A stretch of DNA of 33,243 bases, taken from positions 1 to 33,243 of the IMG/VR virus record IMGVR_UViG_3300028025_000585. One strand, written 5' to 3'. The position numbers were made by a program, and so were the translations under genes. Position 1 is the stretch's first letter. Each line of letters starts with the position of its first letter. Positions 1 through 11,200 of the stretch are shown here, piece by piece. The stretch comes from a virus. The notes under the pieces were generated by a model. The model saw only the letters and a program-made list of their open reading frames with translations. It was not told the DNA's origin and searched no databases.

Positions 1-36
1 GGTTATAACTACACATTTACTCCTAGTCGTTCATAA
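1..36 (+). CDS. C-terminal end of upstream structural gene, probably gp6 baseplate wedge
   Basis: The first frame reads GYNYTFTPSRS and stops at TAA 34-36, so these are the last 11 residues of a gene beginning outside the window. Its stop shares one base with the ATG of the next gene (TAATG), a coupled arrangement seen repeatedly here. Assignment to gp6 rests only on synteny with T4, where gene 6 directly precedes 7 and 8. The visible residues do not identify the family. Confidence 0.4.
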   Translation, partial: GYNYTFTPSRS

Positions 37-1970
37 TGATTACAAGACCTAAAGTCTCATCCATAGTAGCATCACAGCTACCTGAGTTTATCAGGGATGA
101 GTATCAAACATTCGTTGATTTCCTAAAAGCGTATTACGATTTTTTAGAAACAACGCAGAAAGATCCTACTACATTAAGAGATATTGATACTACTCTTGAT
201 GCATTCATTACATATTTTAAAGATGAATTAGCAGCAAAGATACCATATTCAACTGTTGATGAGCGATTCTTAATATCCAGAATTAAAGATCTTTATCTTG
301 CAAAAGGTAGTGAAGCATCCTATAAACTTCTTTTTAGAATTTTATTCAACAAAGACATTACGATTAACTATCCATCCACTCAGATGCTACGTGCTTCTGA
401 TGGTAAATGGAATCAAGACGTTTCGGTTTTCGTAAAGATTTTAATTGGTAGCCCACAAGATATTGTTGGTAAATTAGTAGACGTTGTTACTCAATCTAAA
501 GTAGTTCGAGTTCTTGTTGATCGTCGCCAATACGTTGAGGTTGAAGTAGATCGTGCAATTAGAATTTCAGACGATACTTATGAGTTTATCATAGATCGTC
601 GTTTCTTTGGTATTATTTCTGTTGGCGATACTTTACGATATCTTGATAATAATAACAATTTAGTGTTTAATGGTTTAATTTTACCAACTACATCAACATT
701 AAAAGTTGAAGCACCTGGAACTGGGTTTAAAGTAGGCGACCTTTATAATATTAATAACTTCCAAGGTTACGGAAGTATTATGAAAGTTTCCGAGGTAAAT
801 TCTACTGGTGGTATTACTCAAGCGCAATTTATTAAATACGGAACTGGATACACCACAGATTTCTCATCTTCAATTGTTTCACAGAAAGGTCAAGATACTG
901 CTTCAACAGAAGGTGTTATAATTTCTCGTGTTGATAGTTTCTTGGCGCCAGCAAACAAATCTGTTGCATTGGGTATTTCGGAAAGTACATATGGTTTCGC
1001 CGAAAGTGGATCTCTAAATACTGCAGACTATAACTTAGCAGTAAGTTCAGTTTTAACTGGGACTCTTACTGCAACGAATGGCAGCGCAACTGTTACTGGT
1101 GTTGGAACATTATTTACTACGCAAGTTGAGTTTGGCGACTTTCTAACACTCAGTGGTGTTCAGTATAAGGTATTAAGTATTGCAAGTAATACAAGTCTAA
1201 CACTTGTTTCTAATTTTGCAGGAACTACTTCTAGTTCACTAACATCTGTTGTTAATTTGCGCCCAGCAGCGATTGATGGAACATATGCTGGTTTAACTAT
1301 TCGTGAGTTTGGTATTAGTTCTGCTAACTCTGTTGCAACTACCACAACTCCTGCGATTATTAAAGTATCTCTTGGACCGCTTGCTAAATATCCAGGGTAC
1401 TATGTTAATAATGATGGATTCTTGGATGATGCGATTTATATTCAAGATAGTAACTATTACCAAGCATTCTCATATGTCATTAAGATTGACCAATCTTTAA
1501 ATACATATAAAACTATTGTTAAGAATTTAATTCACCCTGCTGGTATGGCAGTTTTCGGTGAGTATGATTTACGTAATGAATTTACAATTCAAACTGCTAT
1601 TGAATCTCTAATTAAGATTCTTTCTATTACGGTATCAGATTCAGCGGTATCAGGTAATAACCTAGAAATCAAAGATATCTCTAAGATTCTTAACTCAGTA
1701 GCATATGATCATTATTTAAATAATGGTGTAACTCTTGATAGTGATACAGTAGGCACTATTGACTTTACTGGAACATTACTAAATAGAACATTACCATACT
1801 TTGCTTCAACAAAACCTCTTGGAACCCATGCTACTCTAGCAGGTCCAACTGAAAATTCTACAGTTTCACCAACAGATTCAGGTGGTATATTGTTAGTTAA
1901 TCCATATGGTGAAGCTGGTTACTTTTTAAATGATAGTGGTTCATATGTTGGATCACCAATAACTTTCTAA
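36..1970 (+). CDS. Baseplate wedge protein, gp7-like (C-terminal-type domain)
   Basis: 644 residues. The N-terminal region (FIRDEYQTFVDFLKAYYDFL at about 18-37, then KGSEASYKLLFRILFNKDI at about 90-108) resembles, from memory, the C-terminal part of T4 gp7, which has a KGIEASYKFLFKVLYNEEV-like segment. LIHPAGMAVF near residue 500 corresponds to a later FVHPVGFGF-like segment there. T4 gp7 is about 1030 residues, so this version lacks the long N-terminal part. gp7 joins the other wedge proteins around the baseplate hub. Residues about 339-401 form an inserted beta module (TVTGVGTLFTT...VLSIASNTSLTL) also found in two other virion proteins of this window. The start overlaps the upstream stop by one base, with no clear Shine-Dalgarno, suggesting translational coupling. 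The gene lies just upstream of gp8, as in T4. Confidence 0.7.
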   Translation: MITRPKVSSIVASQLPEFIRDEYQTFVDFLKAYYDFLETTQKDPTTLRDIDTTLDAFITYFKDELAAKIPYSTVDERFLISRIKDLYLAKGSEASYKLLFRILFNKDITINYPSTQMLRASDGKWNQDVSVFVKILIGSPQDIVGKLVDVVTQSKVVRVLVDRRQYVEVEVDRAIRISDDTYEFIIDRRFFGIISVGDTLRYLDNNNNLVFNGLILPTTSTLKVEAPGTGFKVGDLYNINNFQGYGSIMKVSEVNSTGGITQAQFIKYGTGYTTDFSSSIVSQKGQDTASTEGVIISRVDSFLAPANKSVALGISESTYGFAESGSLNTADYNLAVSSVLTGTLTATNGSATVTGVGTLFTTQVEFGDFLTLSGVQYKVLSIASNTSLTLVSNFAGTTSSSLTSVVNLRPAAIDGTYAGLTIREFGISSANSVATTTTPAIIKVSLGPLAKYPGYYVNNDGFLDDAIYIQDSNYYQAFSYVIKIDQSLNTYKTIVKNLIHPAGMAVFGEYDLRNEFTIQTAIESLIKILSITVSDSAVSGNNLEIKDISKILNSVAYDHYLNNGVTLDSDTVGTIDFTGTLLNRTLPYFASTKPLGTHATLAGPTENSTVSPTDSGGILLVNPYGEAGYFLNDSGSYVGSPITF

Positions 1971-1983
1971 TTAAGGAGATATT

Positions 1984-2430
1984 ATGAACTTAAACGATAC
2001 ATTCAACCCAACTGGCGAACTTGAGATAGTTGTTCGTGGACCAGATGGTAATATTAAAGAAATCCGTAAAGCAAAAAACCTAGTAGTTTCTGCTGGTAAA
2101 ACATTCATTGCTTCTCGTATGGTTAGTGGATCAGTAGCAGATATTATGTCACACATGGCTATTGGTACTGGTACTGCAACACCTGGAGCATCAGATACTA
2201 CATTGGGTACTGAAGCTGGTCGTGTTACTTTGGCTTCTGGTTCTAACTCTGCTAATGCTATCACTTATACTGCTACCTTCCCAGCTGGTACTGGTACTGG
2301 TGCTATTACTGAAGCTGCAGTTTTAAACGCAGCATCTGTTGGTACTATGCTATGTCGCACAACCTTCCCTGTAGTTAATAAAGCAGCTGGTGATTCTATC
2401 GCTGTTACATGGGTAGTTACAATCAGCTAA
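1984..2430 (+). CDS. Small phage structural protein, function unknown
   Basis: 148 residues preceded by a strong ribosome site (AAGGAGAT at 1974-1981). The sequence is Gly/Ala/Thr-rich and predicted mostly beta. It has the pattern MSHMAIGTGTATPGASDTTL followed by GTEAGR, which I associate with small virion-associated proteins in many tailed phages. There is no signal peptide or membrane segment. It sits between the gp7-like and gp8-like wedge genes, a place where T4 has no extra gene, so it is probably a baseplate or fibre-attached decoration. A tail role is inference from position; I do not recognise a precise function. Confidence 0.55.
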   Translation: MNLNDTFNPTGELEIVVRGPDGNIKEIRKAKNLVVSAGKTFIASRMVSGSVADIMSHMAIGTGTATPGASDTTLGTEAGRVTLASGSNSANAITYTATFPAGTGTGAITEAAVLNAASVGTMLCRTTFPVVNKAAGDSIAVTWVVTIS

Positions 2431-2442
2431 TTGGAAATCTAA

Positions 2443-5259
2443 ATGTCATCATTACTAAAATCTCCGTTAAGCAATTCTATTGCTAACGCAGTATATAATG
2501 AAATCCAGAATCGTAGTGCACGTTATTACTACTTTCTAGGTAAAACTATTAATTGGACAGATGAGGCGAATCCTCCATATCCAATCGATAGTTTCAATTA
2601 CGAATTACAATCTCGTAATGAAATTATTACCTTAAAAGAACTTAACTCAACCGATGTGGCTTTCGTAATCCCTAGAGTAGATTGGGTCACAGGTCAAGTT
2701 TGGGATATGTATGATGATCAATACTCCACAGAAGTTCAGGGTATTAATTTAATTGCTGGTGGCTTCGGTTATTCTTCAACACCAACTATTACTATTACTG
2801 GTGGTGGTGGATCTGGTGCATCAGCTTCAGCTATTCTTAATAATGGTAGTATTACTGGCATTACATTAAACTCCCGTGGTACTGGTTACACAGCTATTCC
2901 AACAGTTACTATCTCAGGTGGAGGTGGATCCGCTGCCAGCGCCACAGCAGTTGTTAACATTGCTCCTTCTGGTGCTCAGCGTCTAGAAGATACAAATTGT
3001 TATGCCATTACTGATGATTTTAACGTATACAAAGTTCTTGATAATAATAATAACGCAATTTCAACTTATAAACCAGTTGGTACTGTTGTAGACCCAGTTA
3101 TTATGCCTGACGGATATATGTGGAAATACTTGTATAGTATTCCAATTGCTCTACGTAATAAATTCTTGACTGATGTATATATGCCAGTCGTTAACTCTAT
3201 TCGTTCGCAGTTTTATTCTGGTGGTGAAATTTTAAATATTAAAATTGACAACGCTGGACAGAATTATAGTTTTGCAAACATTACAGTTGCTGGTGATGGA
3301 TATAGAGCATCTGATCCACTGTTATTAAACGCATTAACAATTTCTGCTGGTGGCACTGGTTATACTTCTGGTGCTACTTTAACTGTGGCTCCTCCATTTA
3401 ATGGAGCCAATACATGGACTTCTGGTGTTGGTATTCTTCTTGGTCAGAAAGTAGAATATTTAAATAATATGTACGAGTGCACTGTCTCAGGAACTACTGC
3501 TTCTCCTGGACCTAACCACAAGTCAGGTATTGTTGCAAATGGTACTGCTGGATTAAAATATATTGGTACTAGAGCAACTGGTACGTTAACAGTTACCAGT
3601 GGTGTAGTTACAGGATATACTCTAAATGGTTCTGTTTTAGATATTACAATGACCAGTGGTGGTATTGGATATTCTTCTGCTCCGACATTAAATATGACTG
3701 GTGGCGGTGGCAGTGGTTTTGTTGGCCAAGCGATTATGAATGGTACTTCTGTGTCACGAGTATTTGTTTCCAACTCAGGCGATTCTTATACATCAGCCCC
3801 AACTCTAACCTTTGGAACTTTATGGACTGCAAACACTGCAGTCACTATTGGTCAACAGATCTATGTTTCAAATAGACTTTACACAGTAACTGCATCGGGA
3901 ACTACTCATGCTTCTGTTGCCCCAACTATTAGTGGTGCTGTTGCTTCTATCCCAGTCACCAGTGGTGGAACTGGTTATACTTCTTCCCCAACCTTTACAG
4001 TAAGCGCACCTGATGTTACTGGTGGTAGTAATGCGGTAGTTACTGCAGTATTTTCTGCTGGTACAATTACCGCAATCACAATTTCTGGTGGCGGTACTGG
4101 TTATATTAATCCACCAACTATTACATTCACTGGTGGTGGTGGAACAGGATTAGTTCTTGGTACTCCAGTTTTACAGACTGCTACCAATGGCACTTCTACT
4201 TTAAAATATGCTGGTGTTACTGCAACTGGTACTGCTAACTTAAAATATGGTTCAGGTTATTCTGCTTTACCAACTGCCACAATTACTCCAGTTTCTGCTG
4301 GTAGTGGCGCAACTGCTTATTTTGTTGGTGTTCAATCGTCAGCTAAACTTATTCCATTAATAACTAATGGTCAAATTAGATCTGTTCAAATTGATGACGG
4401 TGGTATTGGTTATACATATGCCAACTTAACAGTAAGCGGTGATGGAACTTCCGCTCAATTGTCTGCAGATTTATCTCCAGGTGATATCAATACACTTCAA
4501 GCGAACACAGAATTGTTAACACCAGATGGTCGTATTATGGCTTACCCAGTTATATCTGGTGGTTATGGTTATGGCGCAGATTTCCCTGTTACTATTACAG
4601 GTGATGGAACTGGTGCTTCTGCAGTGGCTCATGTAATCAATGGCAGAATAAATAAGATTGAAGTTTTAAACTATGGAATTGGATATCGCTGGTGTAAAGT
4701 ATCGTTTGATCAGGGTGGCGGTAATGGTGCTATTGCTCGTGGTGTAATGGCTCCATATGGAGGTCACGGTAAAGATCCTATTACTGGTATGTTCGCCAAG
4801 AAATTAATGTTCTATAGCAATATCTCAAAAGACGCTAACCAAGGATTTACAGTAAATAATGACTTCCGTCAACTAGGACTTATTAAAAATCCAAGACAAT
4901 TTGGAGCATATGGTAACTTGGCTTCTAGTTTGGCTTCTGCTTGTTATGTTATTGCTGGATTTATTGACATCAATAACTTCTCTCAAGATATGCAAGTAAA
5001 CTTAGGTTCTGCAACTGGACCTACGTTTAGGATTGTTGCTTTGACAACTACTGGGGTTCTATTACAATCTCTTGATAATGCAGTTCCAGCTGTTGGTAAC
5101 GTGTTTGTTAATGCTGCAGGAAATACTTTCTCCGCATCAGGTGTAACCGCCCCAACCGCAGATAAATATTCAGGGCACTTACTATTCATAGATAACAAAG
5201 TAGCGTTCACTCCTACTGCTGATCAAAACGTGACTCTGAGAACTGTTATAAACTTTTAA
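2443..5259 (+). CDS. Baseplate wedge protein gp8-like, enlarged by inserted beta repeats
   Basis: 938 residues against about 334 for T4 gp8. Family signatures are split across the protein: PPYPIDS near residue 45, VIPRVDW at 75-81 (T4 VIPRRDW), GYMWKYLYSIP at 224-234 (T4 GYVWEYLFEIP), and an end (VTLRTVINF) like the T4 gp8 C-terminus. gp8 is a dimeric structural piece of each baseplate wedge. Between these conserved islands lie many copies of a short glycine-rich unit of the type GGxGYtsxPTvTitGGGGsGA, at about residues 105-170 and throughout roughly 290-780. I infer that the gp8 core is kept and the extra mass forms surface beta structures. Only a weak GGA precedes the ATG. A late-promoter-like box follows immediately after the stop. 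Confidence 0.82.
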   Translation: MSSLLKSPLSNSIANAVYNEIQNRSARYYYFLGKTINWTDEANPPYPIDSFNYELQSRNEIITLKELNSTDVAFVIPRVDWVTGQVWDMYDDQYSTEVQGINLIAGGFGYSSTPTITITGGGGSGASASAILNNGSITGITLNSRGTGYTAIPTVTISGGGGSAASATAVVNIAPSGAQRLEDTNCYAITDDFNVYKVLDNNNNAISTYKPVGTVVDPVIMPDGYMWKYLYSIPIALRNKFLTDVYMPVVNSIRSQFYSGGEILNIKIDNAGQNYSFANITVAGDGYRASDPLLLNALTISAGGTGYTSGATLTVAPPFNGANTWTSGVGILLGQKVEYLNNMYECTVSGTTASPGPNHKSGIVANGTAGLKYIGTRATGTLTVTSGVVTGYTLNGSVLDITMTSGGIGYSSAPTLNMTGGGGSGFVGQAIMNGTSVSRVFVSNSGDSYTSAPTLTFGTLWTANTAVTIGQQIYVSNRLYTVTASGTTHASVAPTISGAVASIPVTSGGTGYTSSPTFTVSAPDVTGGSNAVVTAVFSAGTITAITISGGGTGYINPPTITFTGGGGTGLVLGTPVLQTATNGTSTLKYAGVTATGTANLKYGSGYSALPTATITPVSAGSGATAYFVGVQSSAKLIPLITNGQIRSVQIDDGGIGYTYANLTVSGDGTSAQLSADLSPGDINTLQANTELLTPDGRIMAYPVISGGYGYGADFPVTITGDGTGASAVAHVINGRINKIEVLNYGIGYRWCKVSFDQGGGNGAIARGVMAPYGGHGKDPITGMFAKKLMFYSNISKDANQGFTVNNDFRQLGLIKNPRQFGAYGNLASSLASACYVIAGFIDINNFSQDMQVNLGSATGPTFRIVALTTTGVLLQSLDNAVPAVGNVFVNAAGNTFSASGVTAPTADKYSGHLLFIDNKVAFTPTADQNVTLRTVINF

Positions 5260-5267
5260 CATAAATA
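5260..5267 (+). promoter_or_regulatory. Late-promoter-like box CATAAATA
   Basis: CATAAATA differs by one base from the T4 late promoter box TATAAATA. It lies in the 33-base gap directly before the giant DUF4815 gene (ATG 5293), leaving a short leader. T4-type late transcription uses such a box alone, with a phage sigma (gp55) and coactivator (gp33). Those genes are not in the window. Confidence 0.5.
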
Positions 5268-5292
5268 AACAAATAACTTAAAGAGTAAAAGA

Positions 5293-8200
5293 ATGCTAGA
5301 TTTCAATACCGAACCGTATAACGACGACTACGACGAAACTAAAAAGTTTTATCGTATTCTCTATCGCCCATCATTTGCGGTTCAGGCACGCGAAATGACT
5401 CAAATGCAGAGTATTCTGCAGAATCAAATTAAGCGTCATGGTGATGCTATTTTTAAACAGGGTGCCATGGTTATCCCTGGAGCAGCATCAATTGCTACCG
5501 CAACTCAACCTGGAGCTGGTACAGATTACGTAAAACTAATCTCTTTGTATAATGGTGTTGCTGTTGAAACATTCCTTAATAATTTAAATGGTAAAACTTT
5601 AATTGGCCAAACTACTGGTATAAAAGCCACAGTACTTCTTACTCAAAGCGCAGAAGCCAGTGATCCAACTACACTATATTTGACCTACCTACAATCTGGT
5701 ACAAATAAAACAACTAAAACTTTTGCTGTTAATGAAGTTTTAATTACCGAAGACAGCATATACTCTGTTCAAGTTGGTTCTGCAAGTGACTCTATTGGTA
5801 AGGGTTCAACTGCAACTGTTAACTCTGGTGTTTACTACGTTAATGGTCATTTCTGTTTAGTTGATAAACAAACTATCGTTCTTGACAAGTATACTACAAC
5901 ACCAACATATCGTATTGGTCTTGTAGTTTCTGAAGAAATTGTTACTCCAGAAGAAGACGAAAGTTTACTTGATAATGCTCAAAACAGCTTTAACTATGCT
6001 GCTCCAGGTGCTCATCGTTTTTATATCGATTTAACTTTAAAGAAACTTGCAGTTGATTCAATTCTAGATTCAAATTTTGTTGAATTAATACGTGTAACAG
6101 ATGGTTCTGTTAATACTATTGTGCAGAATACAGAATATTCGTTTCTTGCTGACGAATTGGCTCGTCGTACATATGATGAATCTGGAGACTATACTGTAAG
6201 AGGATTTGAAATAGATATCCGTGAACACAGAAACAATAATCGTGGTACATGGACTCCTAATACTGCATTTCTAATCGGTGATATTGTAGTTTATAATGGT
6301 GTTACATATACTGCTTTAAACTCTGCAACTTCAATTACAACTCCACCAACTCATACATCAAGCACTGCGTATGATGGTCCAGGTGCAACTGGCGTTAACT
6401 GGCAGTATGATACTGCGCCAGCATATAATCGTGGCGTATATTTAAGTGGAGATGAATCTAACTTAGCCATTGGTATTGAGCCAGGAAAGGCATATGTTCG
6501 TGGATATGAAATTGAAAAAACTGCCATTACATATATTCCAGTTCCGAAAGCAAGAACATATAATCAAGCTACAGCAGCAGTTGTAGATACTCGAGTTGGT
6601 AATTATGTATTAGTAACTAATGTAAATAATCTTCCTCCAATTAATGAACTGGGTCAAATTGCATTATATAATTCAATTACTGGTTCTTCTAATCGTGGCT
6701 CTCCACAAGGATCTATTATTGGTTATGCTCGTGCTCGTTTCATGGAGTGGCATAATACATTACCATTTGGGTACTCTTCAATATATAAACTTGGTTTATT
6801 TGATATTCAAATGAATCCAGGATATTCTTTTAATTCTGATGTTAAGGGTTTCGGTTATACTGCTCTAAGTGATGCTAATTTAAACTTTACTGCTGATATT
6901 AGCCCAAACATTAGACAGCTTACTGGTTCAGTCACTGCTGCTGGAACAACTATTACTGGAACTAATACTAACTTTCAGCAAGAGTTAAAATTAAACGATT
7001 TGGTTTTAATCACATCTGGTGGAACTAGCTACTATCGTAAGGTTACAAATACACCAACTCAAAATAGTTTTACCGTAGATACTACTATTACTGTTACTGG
7101 TGCCAATATTTACTTGGCTACAACTCAGGTTTATGAACCAGATTATGCTAGTTTAGTGTTTCCTTTACCAAATGGCGCTATTAGATCTATGCGAACAGTA
7201 GGATCAGGTGGGACAAATAATACAACATTCTACACATATCAAAAGTTTACTCAAACTGCAACTGGAACTGCTTTAACATTAAGCACTTCTGGTACTTTTG
7301 CATCATCTTCTGAAACTGATAATTATATCTGTGTTGATAATGATGCTACAGCAGGTGGCACTATATTTACCCCAGATGCTATTAGTGTTAGCGGTTCAAC
7401 TGTAAGTATCACAGTTCCGTCTGCCCAGTCAGGTCGTTCAATTAGTGTTATCGCAGCAGTTATTCGTAATGGTTCTGGTTTCGAGAAAACTAAAACCCTT
7501 ACCACTGCAACACCCGAAACATTCACAACTGCTGTTGCTGCTCAAGCAAACGTAATATACTTAGATAAAGCTGATATATTTAAATTAATCAGCGTAACAA
7601 TGGCTCCAGGTGCAGCATTTGGCACAACACCTGCATCAAGCGCATACACTGTAGACATTACAGATCGTTATGAGTTTGATAATGGCCAAAGAGATACCCA
7701 TTATGATTGGGGTACATTAACTCTAAAACCTTCTTATGCAGCACCATCAAACCCTATCAGAGTATCATATCAATATTTTGAACATGGTGCTGGGGATTAC
7801 TTTGATGTTAATTCATATAGCGGAATTGATTATAAACAAATTCCTTCTAATTTAAGAGATTCAATAGATTTCCGCCCAAGAGTTGCAAATAAATCAGTTG
7901 GCGCCAAAAACTTTATTGGAACTGGTGGTATCGTTTCAGGAACACCAAAACGTGGTGAATCAGTTACTGCTGATTATAGTTATTACCTACCGAGAACAGA
8001 TAAGATTGCGTTAGACTATAATGGTCTATTATTTGATATCGCTGGTGTGCCTGCGCTAAATCCAGGACTTCCATCGGACCCAGCGTTGGGTATGATACTA
8101 TACACACTAAGTCTTGAAGCGTTTACGTTCGGAACAACTCCTGATAATATCTTGACTACAAAGATAGATAACAAACGCTATACAATGCGTGATATCGGAA

Positions 8201-11200
8201 ATCTTGATAAGCGTATTAATACTTTAGAATATTACACTGCACTTTCATTGCTAGAACAAGAAACTCAATCAATGTCTATTAAAGATTCTTCTGGTCTTGA
8301 TAGAATGAAAAATGGTTTTGTTGTTGATAATTTTACTGGAAGTTCTTTATCTGATAAAGCATCATTAGATTATTTTTGTGCAATTGACATGGCTAACAAT
8401 CAGTTACGCCCTTTCTATACAATGCAAAATGTAAACTTGCTAGAAAAATATTCTTCTACTAATGCTAGAGCATCATCCAACTATCAGTTGACTGGTGATA
8501 TTATTACTCTACCATATACAACTACACCGATTGTTACTCAACAGTATGCATCACGTTTAGAAAACATTAATCCGTTTGCTATATTTACATTCCTTGGTGA
8601 TGTTACTATCAATCCTCCATCAGACGATTGGTTTGAAACTGCTCGAGCTCCAGATATTATTCAAGCAGTAGAAGGTAACTATGATACTGTTAGAATTATG
8701 GCAGAAAAAGCTGGCGTTCTTGGTACTGTTTGGAATGCGTGGCAAACTGAATGGATGGGTGAGCAGATTCAAACAGCAGCATGGGTTACTGACGAGCGTC
8801 CACGAATTGTATTAAATCAAACTTTTGCGCAACAAATTGGTCAGTCAAGAACTGGTGTTAATACTGCAATTGCTCTTAAAACAGACTATCAACAAGTTGA
8901 TGATCGTGTTGTTTCAACTGCGATAATTCCATACATTCGTTCAAGAAATCTACTTGTTCAAGGTCATAAATTAAAACCACAAACTAGATTCTATCCTTAT
9001 TTTGATGGTGTAGATATCAGCCAATATTGTACTATTGCTAGTAAATTAATCTATACTCCTACTTCTGGAACTTTTGACTACAATACAAACGTAGGTGGTC
9101 AGGCTTCTGAATTAAAACGTAGAATTGAAGGCGACTCTCAAGTATGTTTAAACACTGGCGACGTTATTACTAATAATGCAGGAACTGCTTCTGCTGTTGT
9201 AGTAAATAAATACCTTGATGAAACTGGTGCTTACTGTCTAAGTGTATTGAATATTATTGGTACATTTACTACAGGCGATACTATATCTGGTTCTATTACT
9301 AGTGCGCAAGGAACTGTAGTTTCTATTAATACTCCATCAACATTAGTTACTAGTAGCATTGGTGATATTGAATTCTTGTTTAATATTCCAAATACAGAAT
9401 CTGTTCGTTTTAGAACAGGAACTAGAGAATTAAAATTAGTAGATACTAGCACATATGCTGGCGATTATACTTCGCGTGGTATTGCTACATATGAAGCTAC
9501 TGGTACACTAACTACTAGACAAGCTACAGTTAACGCAGTTCGTAATGCTCAATTAGTCCAAGAACAAGTTTCAGATTCTCAAACTATCACACAGACTTCT
9601 GGAAGAAGAACAGTTATTGGTTGGTATGACCCACTTGCTCAGTCATTCTTAATTGAACAAAAGGGTGGTGCATTCTTAACAAGTATTGATGTTTTCTTTG
9701 GAACTAAAGATTCCACTCAACCAGTAACCTTGCAAATCCGTGAGATGGTAAATGGCACTCCTGGAAAATCAATTCTACCATTTAGTGTTGTCACTAAACG
9801 TGCTGAAGATGTGGTATTATCTGCAAACTTTGTAACTATGCCTGATGGTACTCAGAAACGTAGTTACGATACTCCAACTAGATTTACTTTTGAAAGTCCA
9901 GTTTACGTTCAAGATAACACTGAGTATTGTTTCGTTCTACAATCAGACTCAAATAATTATAATGTTTGGATCTCTTACATGGGTGATACAATTCCTGGAT
10001 CTGGAAGAACTATTTCAGTTCAACCTTATGCTGGTGTAATGTTCTTATCTCAGAATGCGTCTACTTGGACTGCTGATAATAATGCTGATATTAAGTTTAC
10101 TATCAATAGAGCAGTATTTGATACTAATGTTGTTGGTGACGTTGAATTTATTAATGACGTTCTACCATATGATACATTAGATACTGATCCATTCCAAACA
10201 ACTTCTGGTTCTACTTTAGTTAGAGTTTGGCATTATGACCATGGTATGACTGCAGGATCTACTGTTAATATTCTAGCAGTAGATGCCAATGATCCTGGGA
10301 CTGGTACTATCACAGCATCAACAAGTAGCACTACAGTTACTGGTGTTGGATCTGCATTTACTACTGAATTAGCAGTTGGGTCAAATTTATATAATTCCGC
10401 TGATGTATTAATTGGCAAGGTTGCTTCTATTGCTAGCAACACTTCTCTAACTCTATCTTCTAATTCTGGCGTTGCGGTTGCTGCTGGTAGTGCTTTCCAA
10501 TATATTAATCCAATCAATGGTATTCCAGCGATCGAACTATATACACCTCTAATTATTAGTAACGTAGATGCAAATTCATATACAGTTAGCGTTTCTACTG
10601 CAGCAACTACAAGTGGTTATACTGGTGGAACTTTTGTAAAAGCAAGTAAGAATATTCAGTACGATATGATTAACCCATCTATCCAACTACAAACATTCTC
10701 TGATACTAAATCATCGTTTAAGATTAAAACTACTTCTGGTAAAGCAGTAGATGGAGGTCAATCGCCTTATGTTCTTGATTCTGGTTTTACTCCTTGTTTA
10801 GTTAAACAGAATAATACATTTTTTACACCAAGAATGATTGCTTCAGAAACTAATGAAAGCGTTCTAATGGCTGGCGCTAAATCACTAACTTTTGCGGTTC
10901 AAATGGAAACTGATAACGACTCGGTTTCACCAATCATTGATACCACTCGCTCAAGTTTAATTGCAATTAGTAATAAACTGAACAAACCAACTGAGGCTAA
11001 TGTCAACGTATCTGTCCTAGATAATATTACAGCGTTTACTCATGCTACTGGTGCGTTTACTTTTGTTTCTGGTGGAACTATTACTTCCACTGTTTCTGGT
11101 GTTAGAACTGCAATGGCTGGCATTGGTATTGGTAAATACATTACTATTTCTGGGGCTACTACTTCTGGTAATAATGGAACTTTCTTAGTTACTGCGTTTA

